This document shows positions 21,512 through 33,040 of a stretch of DNA of 64,000 bases, one piece after another. How positions within the stretch are numbered: the first letter of the stretch is position 1; every line of letters begins with the position of its first letter. The notes beneath the pieces are model-generated. The model was not told the origin of the DNA, ran no database searches, and was given only the letters and a program-made list of their open reading frames with translations. This DNA is from Megaustenia siamemsis. Its lineage: Eukaryota; Mollusca; Gastropoda; Stylommatophora; Ariophantidae. The DNA is taken from NCBI GenBank assembly GCA_032433765.1, contig JAVIAB010000024.1, positions 9,345,821-9,409,820 on the forward strand. Direction: 5' to 3'. A program made the position numbers and the translations under genes.

Positions 21512-21654
21512 GTAAGTAATTTGGTTTATAACTGTCCTGAATAAGATTAAGTCAATATAACAATTGAGTTACAGTTAATTACTTGCTTTCGTTTATATTG
21601 ACCAATAGCATCAGTGACTAAAATATAAATAGAGGAGTGAGTTGATGCGAGAAG

Positions 21655-21703
21655 AGCTACATGTGTAGGCCCGGTACTTGATGATGATGATGATGATGAT
21701 TCC
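21655..21703 (+). mobile_element. LINE-B 3' terminus only
   Basis: About 45 bp: TAGGCCCGGTACTTGATGAT followed by (GATGAT)n. A severely 5'-truncated insertion. Confidence 0.6.
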
Positions 21704-21744
21704 ATGAAACCAAACAGTCTAGTACCTTGGAGACAAATAATAAT

Positions 21745-22055
21745 AAATGAATATTATTATAGAGGCAAACGTCCGAGGCGATAATTCAGGAATCATAGGA
21801 AGAAGAAGTATGTTTTACAGCACTCAGAAAACATGACAACTAAACAACAGAAAAAAAAAACAAAGAACAATATATGGTTCGAATATTTAGGTTCGCCTGG
21901 CGTTCGGCTTCTCGTGGCAAGGCGCAGTGCCAAGGAGTAAGGGTTCGATCCCACTTCGGACCATATATTGTTCTTTGTTTATTTCTGTTGTTGTTTGTTT
22001 GTCATTTTTCTGAGTGCTGTAAACATACCTCTTCCTCCTATGATTCGCTATCTAG
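21745..22055. mobile_element. Two SINE-3 copies in inverted orientation
   Basis: Left arm 21765-21880 is the reverse complement of the body at 21955-22050. Shared blocks are CATATATTGTTCTTTG, TCTGAGTGCTGTAAA and TTCCTATGATTC. The right copy has its own head at 21893-21955, with CTTCTCGTGGCAAGGCGCAG and a perfect B box GGGTTCGATCCC. A long hairpin could form in the transcript. Confidence 0.75.
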
Positions 22056-22364
22056 TACCTTCTCTTTTTGTTGCCCTCAATCTCTCTGTCCCTGAATTTC
22101 GCCAGTTGCAACCAAAAAATTTTTTTTTAATTTCCATTTTTTGGAGAGGAAAGAAAATAATCCTTAAAGAAATCCCCATTCTGAAAACCCAATTCAACAC
22201 CACATGACAAACATACAATTCTTTCCCTCCATGGGGTAGGTCCGTTAATTTCTCACATACCCCCAATACTGTTAGTGGGCAGCGAAGGAGTCTGAACATT
22301 TAACCCAAAGCTAAATGATTTAAAATGAATGTTTATCTTGAAAACACCACCACTGAAGGAAGTA

Positions 22365-22399
<35 letters not shown>

Positions 22400-22430
22400 T
22401 ACACATTAGGGCACGCAATGGATGAACAAG
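22056..22430. other. Low-complexity stretch with (GA)n
   Basis: Holds a (GA)n tract at about 22365-22399 directly before the 72-bp array; the rest is unassigned. Confidence 0.6.
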
Positions 22431-23695
22431 AATCACAGCATCAAAGTTGTTGACATAACGCAGAGAGATGAGTCCTGTAGCGTAACCTGGAAGGTGTAAA
22501 TTACATCCATTGATGAAGTCGCTTAAAGTCATGAGAGAGGTGAGTCCTGTAGTGTTACCTGGAAGGTGTAAATTACATCAATTGATGAAGTCGCTTAAAG
22601 TCATGAGAGAGGTGAGTCCTGTAGTGTTACCTGGAAGGTGTAAATTACATCAATTGATGAAGTCACATAAAGTCATGAGAGAGGTGAGTTCTGTAGTGTT
22701 ACCTGGAAGGTGTAAATTACATCAATTGATGAAGTCGCTTAAAGTCATGAGAGAGATGAGTCCTGTAGAGTTATCTGGAAGGTGTAAATTACATCCATTG
22801 ATGAAGTCGCTTAAAGTCATGAGAGAGATGAGTCCCGTAGTGTTACCTGGAAGGTGTAAATTACATCAATTGATGAAGTCGCTTAAAGTCATGAGAGAGA
22901 TGAGTCCTGTAGTGTTACCTGGAAGGTGTAAATTACATCAATTGATGAAGTCGCTTAAAGTCATGAGAGAGGTGAGTCCTGTAGTGTTATCTGGAAGGTG
23001 TAAATTACATCCATTGATGAAGTCGCTTAAAGTCATGAGAGAGATGAGTCCTGTAGTGTTACCTGGAAGGTGTAAATTACATCAATTGATGAAGGCGCTT
23101 AAAGTCATGAGAGAGATGAGTCCTGTAGTGTTACCTGGAAGGTGTAAATTACATCAATTGATGAAGTCGCTTAAAGTCATGAGAGAGGTGAGTCCTGTAG
23201 TGTTATCTGGAAGGTGTAAATTACATCCATTGATGAAGTCGCTTAAAGTCATGAGAGAGATGAGTCCTGTAGTATTACCTGGAAGGTGTAAATTACATCA
23301 ATTGATGAAGGCGCTTAAAGTCATGAGAGAGGTGAGTCCTGTAGTGTTATCTGGAAGGTGTAAATTACATCCATTGATGAAGTCGCTTAAAGTCATGAGA
23401 GAGATGAGTCCTGTAGTGTTACCTGGAAGGTGTAAATTACATCAATTGATGAAGTCGCTTAAAGTCATGAGAGAGGTGAGTCCTGTAGTGTTATCTGGAA
23501 GGTGTAAATTACATCCATTGATGAAGTCGCTTAAAGTCATGAGAGAGATGAGTCCTGTAGTGTTACCTGGAAGGTGTAAATTACATCCATTGATGAAGTC
23601 GCTTAAAGTCATGAGAGAGGTGAGTTGTGTAGTGTTACCTGGAAGGTGTAAATTACATCCATTGATGAAGTCGCTTAAAGTCGTGAGAGATTCAA
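22431..23695. repeat. 72-bp tandem array
   Basis: About 17 units of 72 bp with TTGATGAAGTCGCTTAAAGT, CATGAGAGAG, TGAGTCCTGTAGTGTTACC and TGGAAGGTGTAAATTACATC. Seventy-two is a multiple of three and the unit lacks stops in one forward frame. This gives a 415-codon frame (22510-23757) of a 24-residue repeat, which I do not regard as a gene. Two unit types alternate in the second half. Of the 16 complete units in that frame, eight read GAGAGGTGAGT and eight GAGAGATGAGT. Confidence 0.97.
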
Positions 23696-24285
23696 GAAAA
23701 AGTGACGCAATATACGTCATTATCATGTTTCTTGTGATCATGGACTTTGACTCCTGAGATGACTGATAACAATAACAAAATATTGTTTTGCTATATACTA
23801 TAACTTGTGGTTTATACGGCGTAGACTATATACATATAAAACAAGGTAAGTACACATGTAGTCATACAAAATGATATGATCACCTACGGGAGACCAATAT
23901 GTGGTAGATGATGTCAACTAGACGAGAGGAGAAAAAGAATACAAAGGAGAAGGTGGGCGCAGGATGAAAATATAAGCTGGGATTGATTGTTGTTGGCGCT
24001 GTACAGTTCCTATAGAAAACTTCAGAGTGGTTGTCTTGGGAGACAAATTGCAAAAATGGACAAGATGAAGAGGAAATAGCGAAGAATGGGCGTGGTAGAT
24101 CACGTGGGATGTTGTAAACATCGATCTGTGGTATAAGGGTTGATAATGAGACAATAACTGCAGACCTCACATGAATCCGTTATACAGCATTAGATATAGT
24201 CGCCCAGTCCACGTGTTAGTATGAGAACATTGACAATATGTAGTCGTTATCTTCAGTCCACTCGATAGTTTGAGAAAATGGTCTG
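23696..24285. other. Unclassified stretch
   Basis: TGATCACCTACGGGAGACC at 23879-23897 resembles the DMITYASRP end of LINE-B, but the rest does not follow that family. A possible 21-nt exon at 23825-23845 was rejected. Confidence 0.3.
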
Positions 24286-24355
24286 TGAAAATGACGGTCA
24301 CTAACACCATCTTCCGTATACGCCACTTGGCGTGACGGGGCTCTTTACTTTTACT
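24286..24355 (+). mobile_element. SINE-1 3' fragment
   Basis: About 70 bp of the SINE-1 end: GGTCACTAACACCAT, CGTATACGCCACTTGGCGTG and CTTTACTTTTAC. Head and core absent. Confidence 0.7.
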
Positions 24356-24694
24356 CACACTTTGTGCACACATTACCTGCAAAGGTTTGAATCATTATTT
24401 ATATGTTATCTACAAATATTAACTGCGTGTAAACCCACATACGTTCCTCAATGTTTTACCTACTAACATATCACGACAAATTTATGTTCGATAATATAAT
24501 AAGACTTCCACATATTACCGGCAGATTAACAACTTCTTATCGTAAAATAATACAGACCCAGGACAGGGAACAAGGAAGACTTGTCAAATCTGTCTACTCG
24601 AACTACACGGCTTTATATGCAAGCATTTATAACGATTTTCATGAAATACAATTACTTGTTAATTCAATAATCTTGACGTTTCATGTTTCTCAAG
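24356..24694. other. Intronic stretch before microexon 11
   Basis: An 82-codon frame (24451-24699) of mixed composition, without a recognised domain, overlaps the acceptor of microexon 11. No independent support for it as a gene. Confidence 0.3.
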
Positions 24695-24736
24695 GCTGAA
24701 AATGGTGATCGTAGACTGGCAACAAATCTGACATTG
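24695..24736 (+). CDS. Microexon 11 (42 nt, AENGDRRLATNLTL)
   Basis: Acceptor gacgtttcatgtttctcaag; donor gtaagt at 24737. Only phase 0 is open. Carries an NLT sequon; polar first half, hydrophobic end. Confidence 0.8.
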
Positions 24737-25894
24737 GTAAGTTATGGAAATGAAGAGAACTGGAGATGAGATGAAAGGGAGCGAGTAGTGGGGGTGTAAT
24801 GTACACTCCTAACAAGGTATGGTGGCAGCTTTACAAAACAAGAACACAACAACTGACGTTTTGGCCTACATGCGGCCTTCTTCAGAAAACAAGAACAACA
24901 ACAAACGATGCAACAGAGATCAATTCTACTACATCTAGGACGATCGGAACAGGTAAGTTAAGGAGGCGTAAACGGAGGAATATGAGATGAAATTATGAAA
25001 CGAGAGAGGGATATGTTTTACATGTTGGAGATAATATGTGGAAATATGACAATTATAATATATGTAAAACATGAGATTTAACTTATTGGCAAGATCAGAC
25101 CATTCGCAGTCAAAATGACTGTCAAATACAAAGTGGAAGAGCCTGCTGGGAAGTCAATCACGTGATTGAACCGGAGGTCAGACGAGATACCAAGAAGTGG
25201 AAATAGTTGTGAAACAGTCAAGCGTGACACAGGAAATGACTTGAGATAAATAAGGAGTGTCAAAGCCAAGAAATCAACAAAACATTCTCCAGACACCCAT
25301 GCAATAAGGGAAGTGTAATAGGGGAGAATCAATAGTTCGAGATATATAAGGGATGTGAAAGCTAATAAACAAACCAGACATTCCTCAGACATCCTAGCGA
25401 TAAGTGAAGCGTGATAGCGGATTATCAAGATATGTGGTGCAGGCACACACAAATTGGCCTAAGGGACCAAGCCCAGTGTAAGGGTGTCAAAACAAAAAAT
25501 GAGGAGGAAAAAAGGGAGAGGACAGACGGAGGAGGACAGAGGGAAGAAGGTAGTTAAAAAGGGAAACGAGAGGGGGAAGGGGGAAAGGGGTTACCCGTGA
25601 GAAAGGGCTACATTGATGCCTGTGGTGTGAGGCTACCCATATGGGCGATCAAACAATTCTCCAAAGTGAATCGGCTATAGCTGTCAGAAGAACATGACAC
25701 CAGGCCGGTAACCAGGACATCTGCCTTATCCTGATGGCCTTGAGAGTTGAAGTGGGATGCTTCACGGCATCCTACTCCTAGACGGCCCTGATTCTCCTAT
25801 GTAGGTCAACTTACATCACTTACATATGATGGCATAGATAATGATCCACGATGTACAAGTGAACACCTCCCTGTTCCCAAAAGGACATTGGTCC
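24737..25894. other. Unclassified 1.1-kb stretch
   Basis: 24850-24910 contains TTTTGGCCTACATGCGGCC and a CTTCTTCAG, probably from a dispersed repeat. A block of about 85 bp near 25240-25320 is imperfectly duplicated at 25340-25420. 25490-25600 is very purine-rich. No gene supported. Confidence 0.35.
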
Positions 25895-25955
25895 TTTGAG
25901 CGCTCCATGGTAGACAACCTTCGATGCGGAGACGGCAGTCAATGATGATGATGAT
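25895..25955 (+). mobile_element. LINE-A 3' terminus only
   Basis: About 60 bp coding for ERSMVDNLRCGDGSQ-like residues followed by (GAT)n at 25943-25955. Confidence 0.7.
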
Positions 25956-26282
25956 GAGAGCACGTGGAATACAGTTTATTACAAATGTATTTTTCCAGCA
26001 GTAAACATTGCCAGGATTCTGTAACTGCAAAAACACATACCTTGTAGGTATCAAATGTTGGTTTTATCGTTATCGTTTTGTCCACGCTATCAGCGTCAGC
26101 CATGTTTAGTTACTGACGTCATTCGTTTCCCTTGTCAGCAATTTCACTCTTGATAATGGTGGATCCAATGTCCATAAATATGTTGACAAGTCCTCAACTG
26201 TGATCAGATATGTGGCAATGTTTAGAGGTTCATATGTGCTTTTTTTCCCGCCCAGTAAAGAGTGGTGTGAAGCAGAAAGTTC
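25956..26282. other. Intronic stretch, nothing recognised
   Basis: No gene or repeat recognised before the 19/20-bp array begins. Confidence 0.4.
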
Positions 26283-29115
26283 AATTGGGTGTACCAACAA
26301 AAATTATGTGTACCAACAAAAATTATGTGTACAAACAAAAATTATGTGTACCAACAAAAATTATGTGTACCAACAAAAATTATGTGCACCAAACAAAAAT
26401 TATGTGTACGAACAAAAATTATGTGTACCAACAAAAAGTATGTGCACCAAACAAAAATTATGTGTACCAACAAAAATTATGTGTACCAACAAAAATTATG
26501 TGTACCAACAAAAATTATGTGTACCAACAAAAATTATGTGCACCAAACAAAAATTATGTGTACGAACAAAAATTATGTGTACCAACAAAAATTATGTGCA
26601 CCAAACAAAAATTATGTGCACCAAACGAAAATTATGTGTACCAACAAAAATTATGTGTACCAACAAAAATTATGTGTACCAACAAAAATTATGTGTACCA
26701 ACAAAAATTATGTGCACCAAACAAAAATTATGTGTACGAACAAAAATTATGTGTACCAACAAAAATTATGTGCACCAAACAAAAATTATGTGCACCAAAC
26801 GAAAATTATGTGTACCAACAAAAATTATGTGTACCAACAAAAATTATGTGCACCAAACAAAAATTATGTGTACCAAACAAAAATTATGTGTACCAACAAA
26901 AAGTATGTGCACCAAACAAAAATTATGTGTACCAACAAAAATTATGTGTACCAACAAAAATTATGTGCACCAACAAAAATTATGTGCACCAAACAAAAAT
27001 TATGTGTACCAAACAAAAATTGTGTACCAACAAAAAGTATGTGCACCAAACAAAAATTGTGTGTACCAACAAAAATTATGTGTACCAACAAAAATTATGT
27101 GCACCAAACAAAAATTATGTGCACCAAACAAAAATTATGTGCACCAAACAAAAATTATGTGTACCAAACAAAAATTATGTGTACCAACAAAAATTATGTG
27201 TAGCAACAAAAATTATGTGTACCAACAAAAATTATGTGTACCAACAAAAATTATGTGCACCAAACAAAAATTATGTGCACCAAACAAAAATTATGTGCAC
27301 AAAAAAATTATGTGTACCAACAAAAATTATGTGTACCAACAAAAATTATGTGCACCAAACAAAAATTATGTGTACCAAACAAAAATTATGTGCACCAACA
27401 AAAATTATGTGCACCAAACAAAAATTATATGTACCAAACAAAAATTATGTGCACCAAACAAAAATTATGTGCACCAAACAAAAATTATGTGCACCAAACA
27501 AAAATTATGTGCACCAAACAAAAATTATGTGCACCAAACAAAAATTATGTGTACCAACAAAATTATGTGTACCAAACAAAAATTATGTGTACCAACAAAA
27601 AGTATGTGCACCAAACAAAAATTATATGTACCAACAAAAATTATGTGTAAGTAAAGTAAAGTACCCCCCGTCACGCCAAGTGGCGTATAGGGAAATATGG
27701 TGTTAGTGACCCTATATTTTACAGACCTTCAGCACATGATTTTTGGGGTAATGTGGTCGGTATTACGCCCGTGCTGCTTTTACTTTCCAGAAAAAATCCG
27801 GTACCCATTTAAGGCTGGGTGAACCCGGAGCCGTCGGTTGGGATCGAACCCTACCCCTTGTCCGTAGTAGTCCAGTTCACTAACCACTGAGCTATCGCGG
27901 CTCCTACTAATTTTTAGGGAATTAAAAATTATGTGTACCAACAAAAATTATGTGTACCAACAAAAATTATGTGTACCAACAAAAATTATGTGTACCAACA
28001 AAAATTATGTGTACCAACAAAAATTATGTGTACCAAAAAAATTATGTGTACCAACAAAAATTATGTGCACCAACAAAAATTATGTGCACCAAACAAAAAT
28101 TATGTGTACCAAACAAAAATTATGTGTACCAAACAAAAATTGTGTACCAACAAAAAGTATGTGCACCAAACAAAAATTTTGTGTACCAACAAACATTATG
28201 TGTTCCAACAAAAATTATGTGCACCAAACAAAAATTATGTGCACCAAACAAAAATTATGTGCACCAAACAAAAATTATGTGTACCAACAAAAATTATGTG
28301 TACCAACAAAAATTATGTGTACCAACAAAAATTATGTGTACCAACAAAAATTATGTGCACCAAACAAAAATTATGTGCACCAAACAAAAATTATGTGCAC
28401 AAAAAAATTATGTGTACCAACAAAAATTATGTGTACCAACAAAAATTATGTGCACCAAACAAAAATTATGTGTACCAAACAAAAATTATGTGCACCAACA
28501 AAAATTATGTGCACCAAACAAAAATTATATGTACCAAACAAAAATTATGTGCACCAAACAAAAATTATGTGCACCAAACAAAAATTATGTGCACCAAACA
28601 AAAATTATGTGCACCAAACAAAAATTATGTGCACCAAACAAAAATTATGTGTACCAACAAAAATTATGTGTACCAAACAAAAATTATGTGTACCAACAAA
28701 AATTATGTGTACCAACAAAAATTATGTGTACCAAACAAAAATTATGTGTACCTACAAAAATTATGTGTACCAAACAAAAATTATGTGTACCAAAAAAAAT
28801 TATGTGTACCAACAAAAATTATGTGTACCAACAAAAATTATGTGTACCAACAAAAATTATGTGTACCAACAAAAATTATGTGCACCAAACAAAAATTATG
28901 TGCACCAAACAAAAATTATGTGTACCAACAAAAATTATGTGTACCAACAGAAATTATGTGTACCAACAGAAATGTTGGGAGCAAGAAAATTAATGGCTGC
29001 CACCAAAATTATGGGTGCCAACAAAAATTATGTGTACCAACAAAAATTATTTATGCCAACAAAAATGTTGAGTGCAAGAAAATTAATGGCTGTCAACAAA
29101 AATTATGGGTGTCAA
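26283..29115. repeat. 19/20-bp tandem array, split by SINE-1
   Basis: Two unit types: 19 bp ACCAACAAAAATTATGTGT and 20 bp ACCAAACAAAAATTATGTGC, mixed irregularly, about 130 units in two blocks (26290-27649 and 27924-29115). The last units degenerate to GCCAACAAAAATTATG types. No stop occurs in any forward frame of the unit, so frames up to 498 codons overlap in all three phases; these are artefacts. Internal copies: about 172 bp (26562/26734) and about 1100 bp (27297/28397). Confidence 0.98.
27650..27923 (-). mobile_element. SINE-1 copy inserted in the 19/20-bp array
   Basis: Reverse strand. Head ends near 27905 with GGAGCCGCGATAGCTCAGTG, B box GGTTCGATCCC; 3' end GTACTTTACTTACAC-like at 27650. 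AAAAATTATGTGTA occurs on both sides (27636-27649 and 27924-27937). This fits a target duplication, although the array supplies the same word anyway. Confidence 0.9.
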
Positions 29116-29116
29116 T

Positions 29117-29426
29117 AAAAATCGAAGGCAAAAGAATAAAACAAAACCGAGAAGCAATTAAAGACAATGTATTTAAATAAACTTGTAGTAATAAATAGCA
29201 GCAGTGATCTCTGCAATATGTGCCATTTTGGCACGCAAGGTTTCTCTTTTTGAGATTGTGGTTCTGCCCTATGTGCCGTCTTCGGCTCGAAAGAATAATA
29301 GATAGAAAGACAGAATAAATAGCAGGATAAAATGTAATGTAATCTTTGATATGATGCTCAAGAACTACACTAAATTCATGTGGTTAGAATGATATTTTTC
29401 ATATCACATTCCTTGTGCTTATGTAG
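29117..29426. other. Intronic stretch before microexon 12
   Basis: Contains the repeat end CCTATGTGCCGTCTTCGGCT-CGAAAG (29268-29292), shared with 17205-17235 and followed by a degenerate ATAGATAG. Otherwise nothing recognised. Confidence 0.45.
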
Positions 29427-29456
29427 ATTATTGATGTGATGAATGAAGCACTAAAT
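29427..29456 (+). CDS. Microexon 12 (30 nt, IIDVMNEALN)
   Basis: Acceptor cattccttgtgcttatgtag; donor gtaagt at 29457. Only phase 0 is open. Its terminal N joins VT of microexon 13 to form an N-V-T sequon. Confidence 0.8.
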
Positions 29457-29599
29457 GTAAGTAAATATGATCAAAAACTGATGTTAATTTGATGTTAATT
29501 TGATATACTTGATTTGTATGTACGGTGCGTTCATACCCTGTCGGTTTAGTCTGTCATAGTTTGGGTTCATTTAACTCTGGGTAGCCTGCTCTCTCTTAG

Positions 29600-30025
29600 A
29601 GTGTCACTAATTGATAGTGTCATTGCAGATGTAAAAAATACGTAGGGTCACCTTTCTCTACGTCCCTGGATATATGGGAGTACGGGGAAATGAAAGAGCG
29701 GACATGCTGGCTAACTGCGCTGTTGTTGAAGACGGTCGACCAATGGATCGGGGGGGACATGATCAATGCCCTTCGAGATGTGGGTAGGGCACAGGATTCC
29801 GACGACCATGTGTCCACGTCACTTTTTCGGATGAAAGAGATAGGAGTTAAGATGGGCACAGCAAGAAACGAGAAACTTCGTTGGCGCATAAGAAGACTTA
29901 TCAACCAACACAGAACTGGAGTCGTCAGTCGCTGGACACGGCATGACTTGCTGAGGAGGGGATCCGAGCACTTATGGACATGATCGCAGTGCAATGAGCA
30001 TGACTCATAAATGACTCAATAATTG
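29600..30025 (+). mobile_element. RNase-H LINE 3' region
   Basis: Starts at the RNase H end (GHLSLRPWIYG, frame-damaged equivalent of VYVPGHAGV near 29645-29675). It then reads GGDMINALRDVGRAQDSDDH, KEIGVKMGTARNEKLRWRIR, RLINQHRTGVVSRWTR and LLRRGSEHLW (to 29980), ending AAATGACTCAATAA. A 97-codon frame remains open. Confidence 0.85.
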
Positions 30026-30394
30026 ATAGTGTAAAAATTCGACCTTATATACACACACATACACACAGGTTTACAACCAGGTAATTTACGAGTTTAGTGT
30101 CCCATATCACTTTATTCAATCCTTCTCGAATCTGTCATTAAGACGACCCCTGGGTTAGGTTTAGTGTTTGGAGTAACCAACAACTAAACCTAATCCTAAA
30201 CCTAAACCTTGTTGAAAAAAAAAATAATTAAATGCACATAAACTAGAAACAATTGATAATTCAAGTTTTTTTTTATCAGTAAAGAAAGATCTCTCGTTTA
30301 GCAAAAATAATTTGGGACACTAAACTAGTAAACTACCTGCAGCATTACTAACCTTGTTCTGGTGTTCCAAACCACATCCATTGGATCGAGTACA
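30026..30394. other. Intronic stretch, simple AC/CTAAACC patches
   Basis: Contains CTAAACCTAATCCTAAACC (30186-30204), only a degenerate patch and too short to call telomeric. Nothing else recognised. Confidence 0.4.
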
Positions 30395-31165
30395 CTTCCC
30401 ATCATAGTTCTGGAGCACACACCGAGAACACTAGTATTGCATCATAGTTCTGGCTATATAGCACACACCGAGAACACTAGTATTGTGTCATAGTTCTGGC
30501 TATATAGCACACACCGAGAACACTAGTATTGTATCATAGTTCTGGCTATATAGCACACACAGAGAACACTAATATTGCATCATAGTTCTGGCTATATAGC
30601 ACACACCGAGAACACTAGTATTGTGTCATAGTTCTGGCTATATAGCACACACCGAGAACACTAGTATTGTATCATAGTTCTGGCTATATAGCACACACCG
30701 AGAAAACTAGTATTGTATCATAGTTCTGGGTATATAGCACACACCGAGAACACTAGTATTGTATCATAGTTCTGATTATATAGCACATACCGAGAACACT
30801 AGTATTGAATCATAGTTCTGATTATATAGCACACCACGAGAACACTAGTATTGTGTCATAGTTCTAGCTATATAGCACACACCGAGAAAACTAGTATTGT
30901 ATCATAGTTCTGGGTATATAGCACACACCGAGAACACTAGTATTGTATCATAGTTCTGGCTATATAGCACACACCGAGAACACTAGTATTGTATCATAGT
31001 TCTGGCTATATAGCACACACCGAGAACACTAGTATTGTATCATAGTTCTGATTATATAGCACATACCGAGAACACTAGTATTGAATCATAGTTCTGATTA
31101 TATAGCACACACCGAGAACACTAGTATTGTATCATAGTTCTGGCTATATAGCACGCACTAGTATT
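30395..31165. repeat. 46-bp tandem array
   Basis: About 17 units of 46 bp with CATAGTTCTGGCTATATAGC, ACACACCGAGAACACTAGTA and TTGTAT. Variants GATTATATAGC and GGGTATATAGC recur in the same order in the two halves, so part of the array was duplicated as a block. Confidence 0.97.
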
Positions 31166-31904
31166 GAACTCCAGTTACACATATCAGCATTGATATTCAG
31201 CGTTAAAACTAATTCACACACCATCTTTGGACACACCGGAAACACTAATTACCACAATGGCCTAATGTTGGTATATCACGAAACGAACCTCCTTATATCA
31301 GTTGTTATAGCCAGTTACAAATCGCATGTCCCTCTTCATAATGTGATACGTTAAAAACCGTTTGGGTTGGTAACATTGACAATTTATGTGTAAATTTATT
31401 TATTGTCATGACGTTATATTTGTTAAAAATTCATTTAAAACAAATAGTTGGTTTTAATGTGTGTCTATTTGAGGTATATACAAACAAATACACATAATGA
31501 TACTAGTCAGATTGAATAGTTACAGCTTGAGCTATTGAGTTATTAGCGGGTCATCATCCCTGCACTCCGGACATGTCGATAGTTACTTCTGCTGGTCAAC
31601 ATTACACGCGTTGGCTAACACAAACTTTGCACGGCTCTCGTGCAAACTCTAACCATCGTTGAGGCCCAGACAACTTTTTCTACTCCTTGAAATGAACCGA
31701 AACACACAGGGCAGTGTGAAGCCCGAGGTGGTGAGCTCCGCACGAAACATGTGAGAGAAATCTGTACATAATTTTTAGTCGGGTCACTTCGTGTGTAGTG
31801 TTGACCAACAGAAACTGTAGATATTCTATTTGACTATAATATATATATCTTTATAGTATCATTCTGTGTATTTGTTTTTATATACCACAAATGCTGTGAA
31901 GATA
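31166..31904. other. Intronic stretch, nothing recognised
   Basis: No gene or repeat family recognised over about 740 bp. Confidence 0.4.
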
Positions 31905-32235
31905 CTATGCAATCCATTTTTGATCATAGAAACAGGAAAAGGAGTTCTTAAATGTTATAGAGCCAGTCTTAACATATGGATGTGAATTATGGAAAATAGG
32001 ACAACAGACAAGAAAATCACTGGAGACTAGAAATGTGGCTTTGCAGAAAAGTGTTGAAAATGCTATGGAAAGCGAAAGGAGTAACGAAAACGTTCTGAAA
32101 GAGGCCATAGCAAAATAAGAGCATGGCTTGGCAGAAAGTCAACAACAGAAATGATAAACAACTGTCCAGATCGAAAGTTGAGGAGAGACATGATCACCTA
32201 CACCTGAGGCTTGGTGCTTGATGATGATACCGCAA
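31905..32235 (+). mobile_element. LINE-B fragment (thumb to 3' end)
   Basis: Reads FLNVIEPVLTYGCELWKIGQ-type thumb (31945-32010), then NENVLKEAIAK and, after loss of the GHIMRR region, AWLGRKSTTEMINNCPDRKL and MITYT, ending TTGATGATGAT. An internal deletion joins the thumb to the C-terminus. Confidence 0.75.
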
Positions 32236-32347
32236 ATAAGACCAAATTAAAACCATGTTCTTGTTTCCAAAGTGTTGTCAGATTACGTCACGACAATAAC
32301 GAGTTTGCATAAACAAAATCAACAATTTAAACCAATCGGTTAATTGT

Positions 32348-33040
32348 CATCATGAAGTGCCGTCTCCTCATCGAAGGTTGGCTACCATGGAGCGCCATTC
32401 CACTCTGATTCTTGCTTTGATGGTGCAGATTGTCATAGGCTGACCTGTCCATCTTTTGATGTTACTCATCCTTGCTAGTCTTGGTCTGTCTCTGCCTCTT
32501 ATAACTTGTATTTCCCCTTCTAATATTACTTTTAGTAGGCTGTTGTGTCTTTTAACATGACCCAAACATTGTTTTTGTCTTGCTCTAATTGTGTTTAGTA
32601 GTCCTCTTTTCATGTTTCGTTGTTTTAATATTTCATCGTCTGTTTTATTTTCTTTCCATCGAATTCTACCTATTCTTCTATAAATCCACATTTCAAAAGT
32701 TTCAATTTTCTGTTCTGTTTTCTTCTCTTATGTCCATGTTTCTACACCATACAAGAATATCGATAAGATGTAAAATTTTGCTATTCTCAGTTTTAACCCT
32801 GGTGTTGTTTGTTTTGATATTAGTATTCTTTTCATTGCACTAAAATTACTTTTTGCCATACCTATTCTTTTCTTTATTTCAGTTATACATTTTCCATCAC
32901 TGGTTATAGTATGTCCCAGGTAGTTTTGACTCTGAACTGTCTCCAAGGGTACTACATCAACTTTGATATTTATTTATAGCTCTTGAGAATTCGCTTTCCT
33001 TATGATCATAGTTTTAGTCTAAACGGTTCTTAAGTTATTG
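32348..33040 (-). mobile_element. LINE-A fragment (palm end to 3' end)
   Basis: Reverse strand. From 32995 back: METVQSQNYLGHTITSDGKC, MAKSNFSAMKRILISKQTTP, LYGVETW; from 32691: MWIYRRIGRIRWKENKTDD, RARQKQCLGHVKRHNSLL and IRGRDRPRLARMSNIK. Two long open blocks joined by a frame change near 32700. Confidence 0.9.

Noticed and set aside
22510..23757. 415-codon open frame with a 24-residue repeat
   Set aside because: The 72-bp unit is a multiple of three and lacks stops in one frame. Unit differences change residues freely, and there is no non-repeat domain, signal or splice context.
23825..23845. 21-nt segment before gtaagt
   Set aside because: Phase 0 contains TAA and the acceptor is poor, unlike the accepted microexons.
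24886..24952. 67-nt segment between cttcttcag and gtaagt
   Set aside because: Not a multiple of three, and the acceptor lies in what looks like a dispersed repeat. A 36-nt version from 24917 is in frame but has a weak acceptor. Left uncalled.
26200..29180. Overlapping frames of 300-498 codons rich in KNYVYQQKLCVPTKIM
   Set aside because: Product of a stop-free 19/20-bp repeat; all three forward frames are equally open.
30180..30210. Telomere-like CTAAACC patch
   Set aside because: Only a few irregular units.
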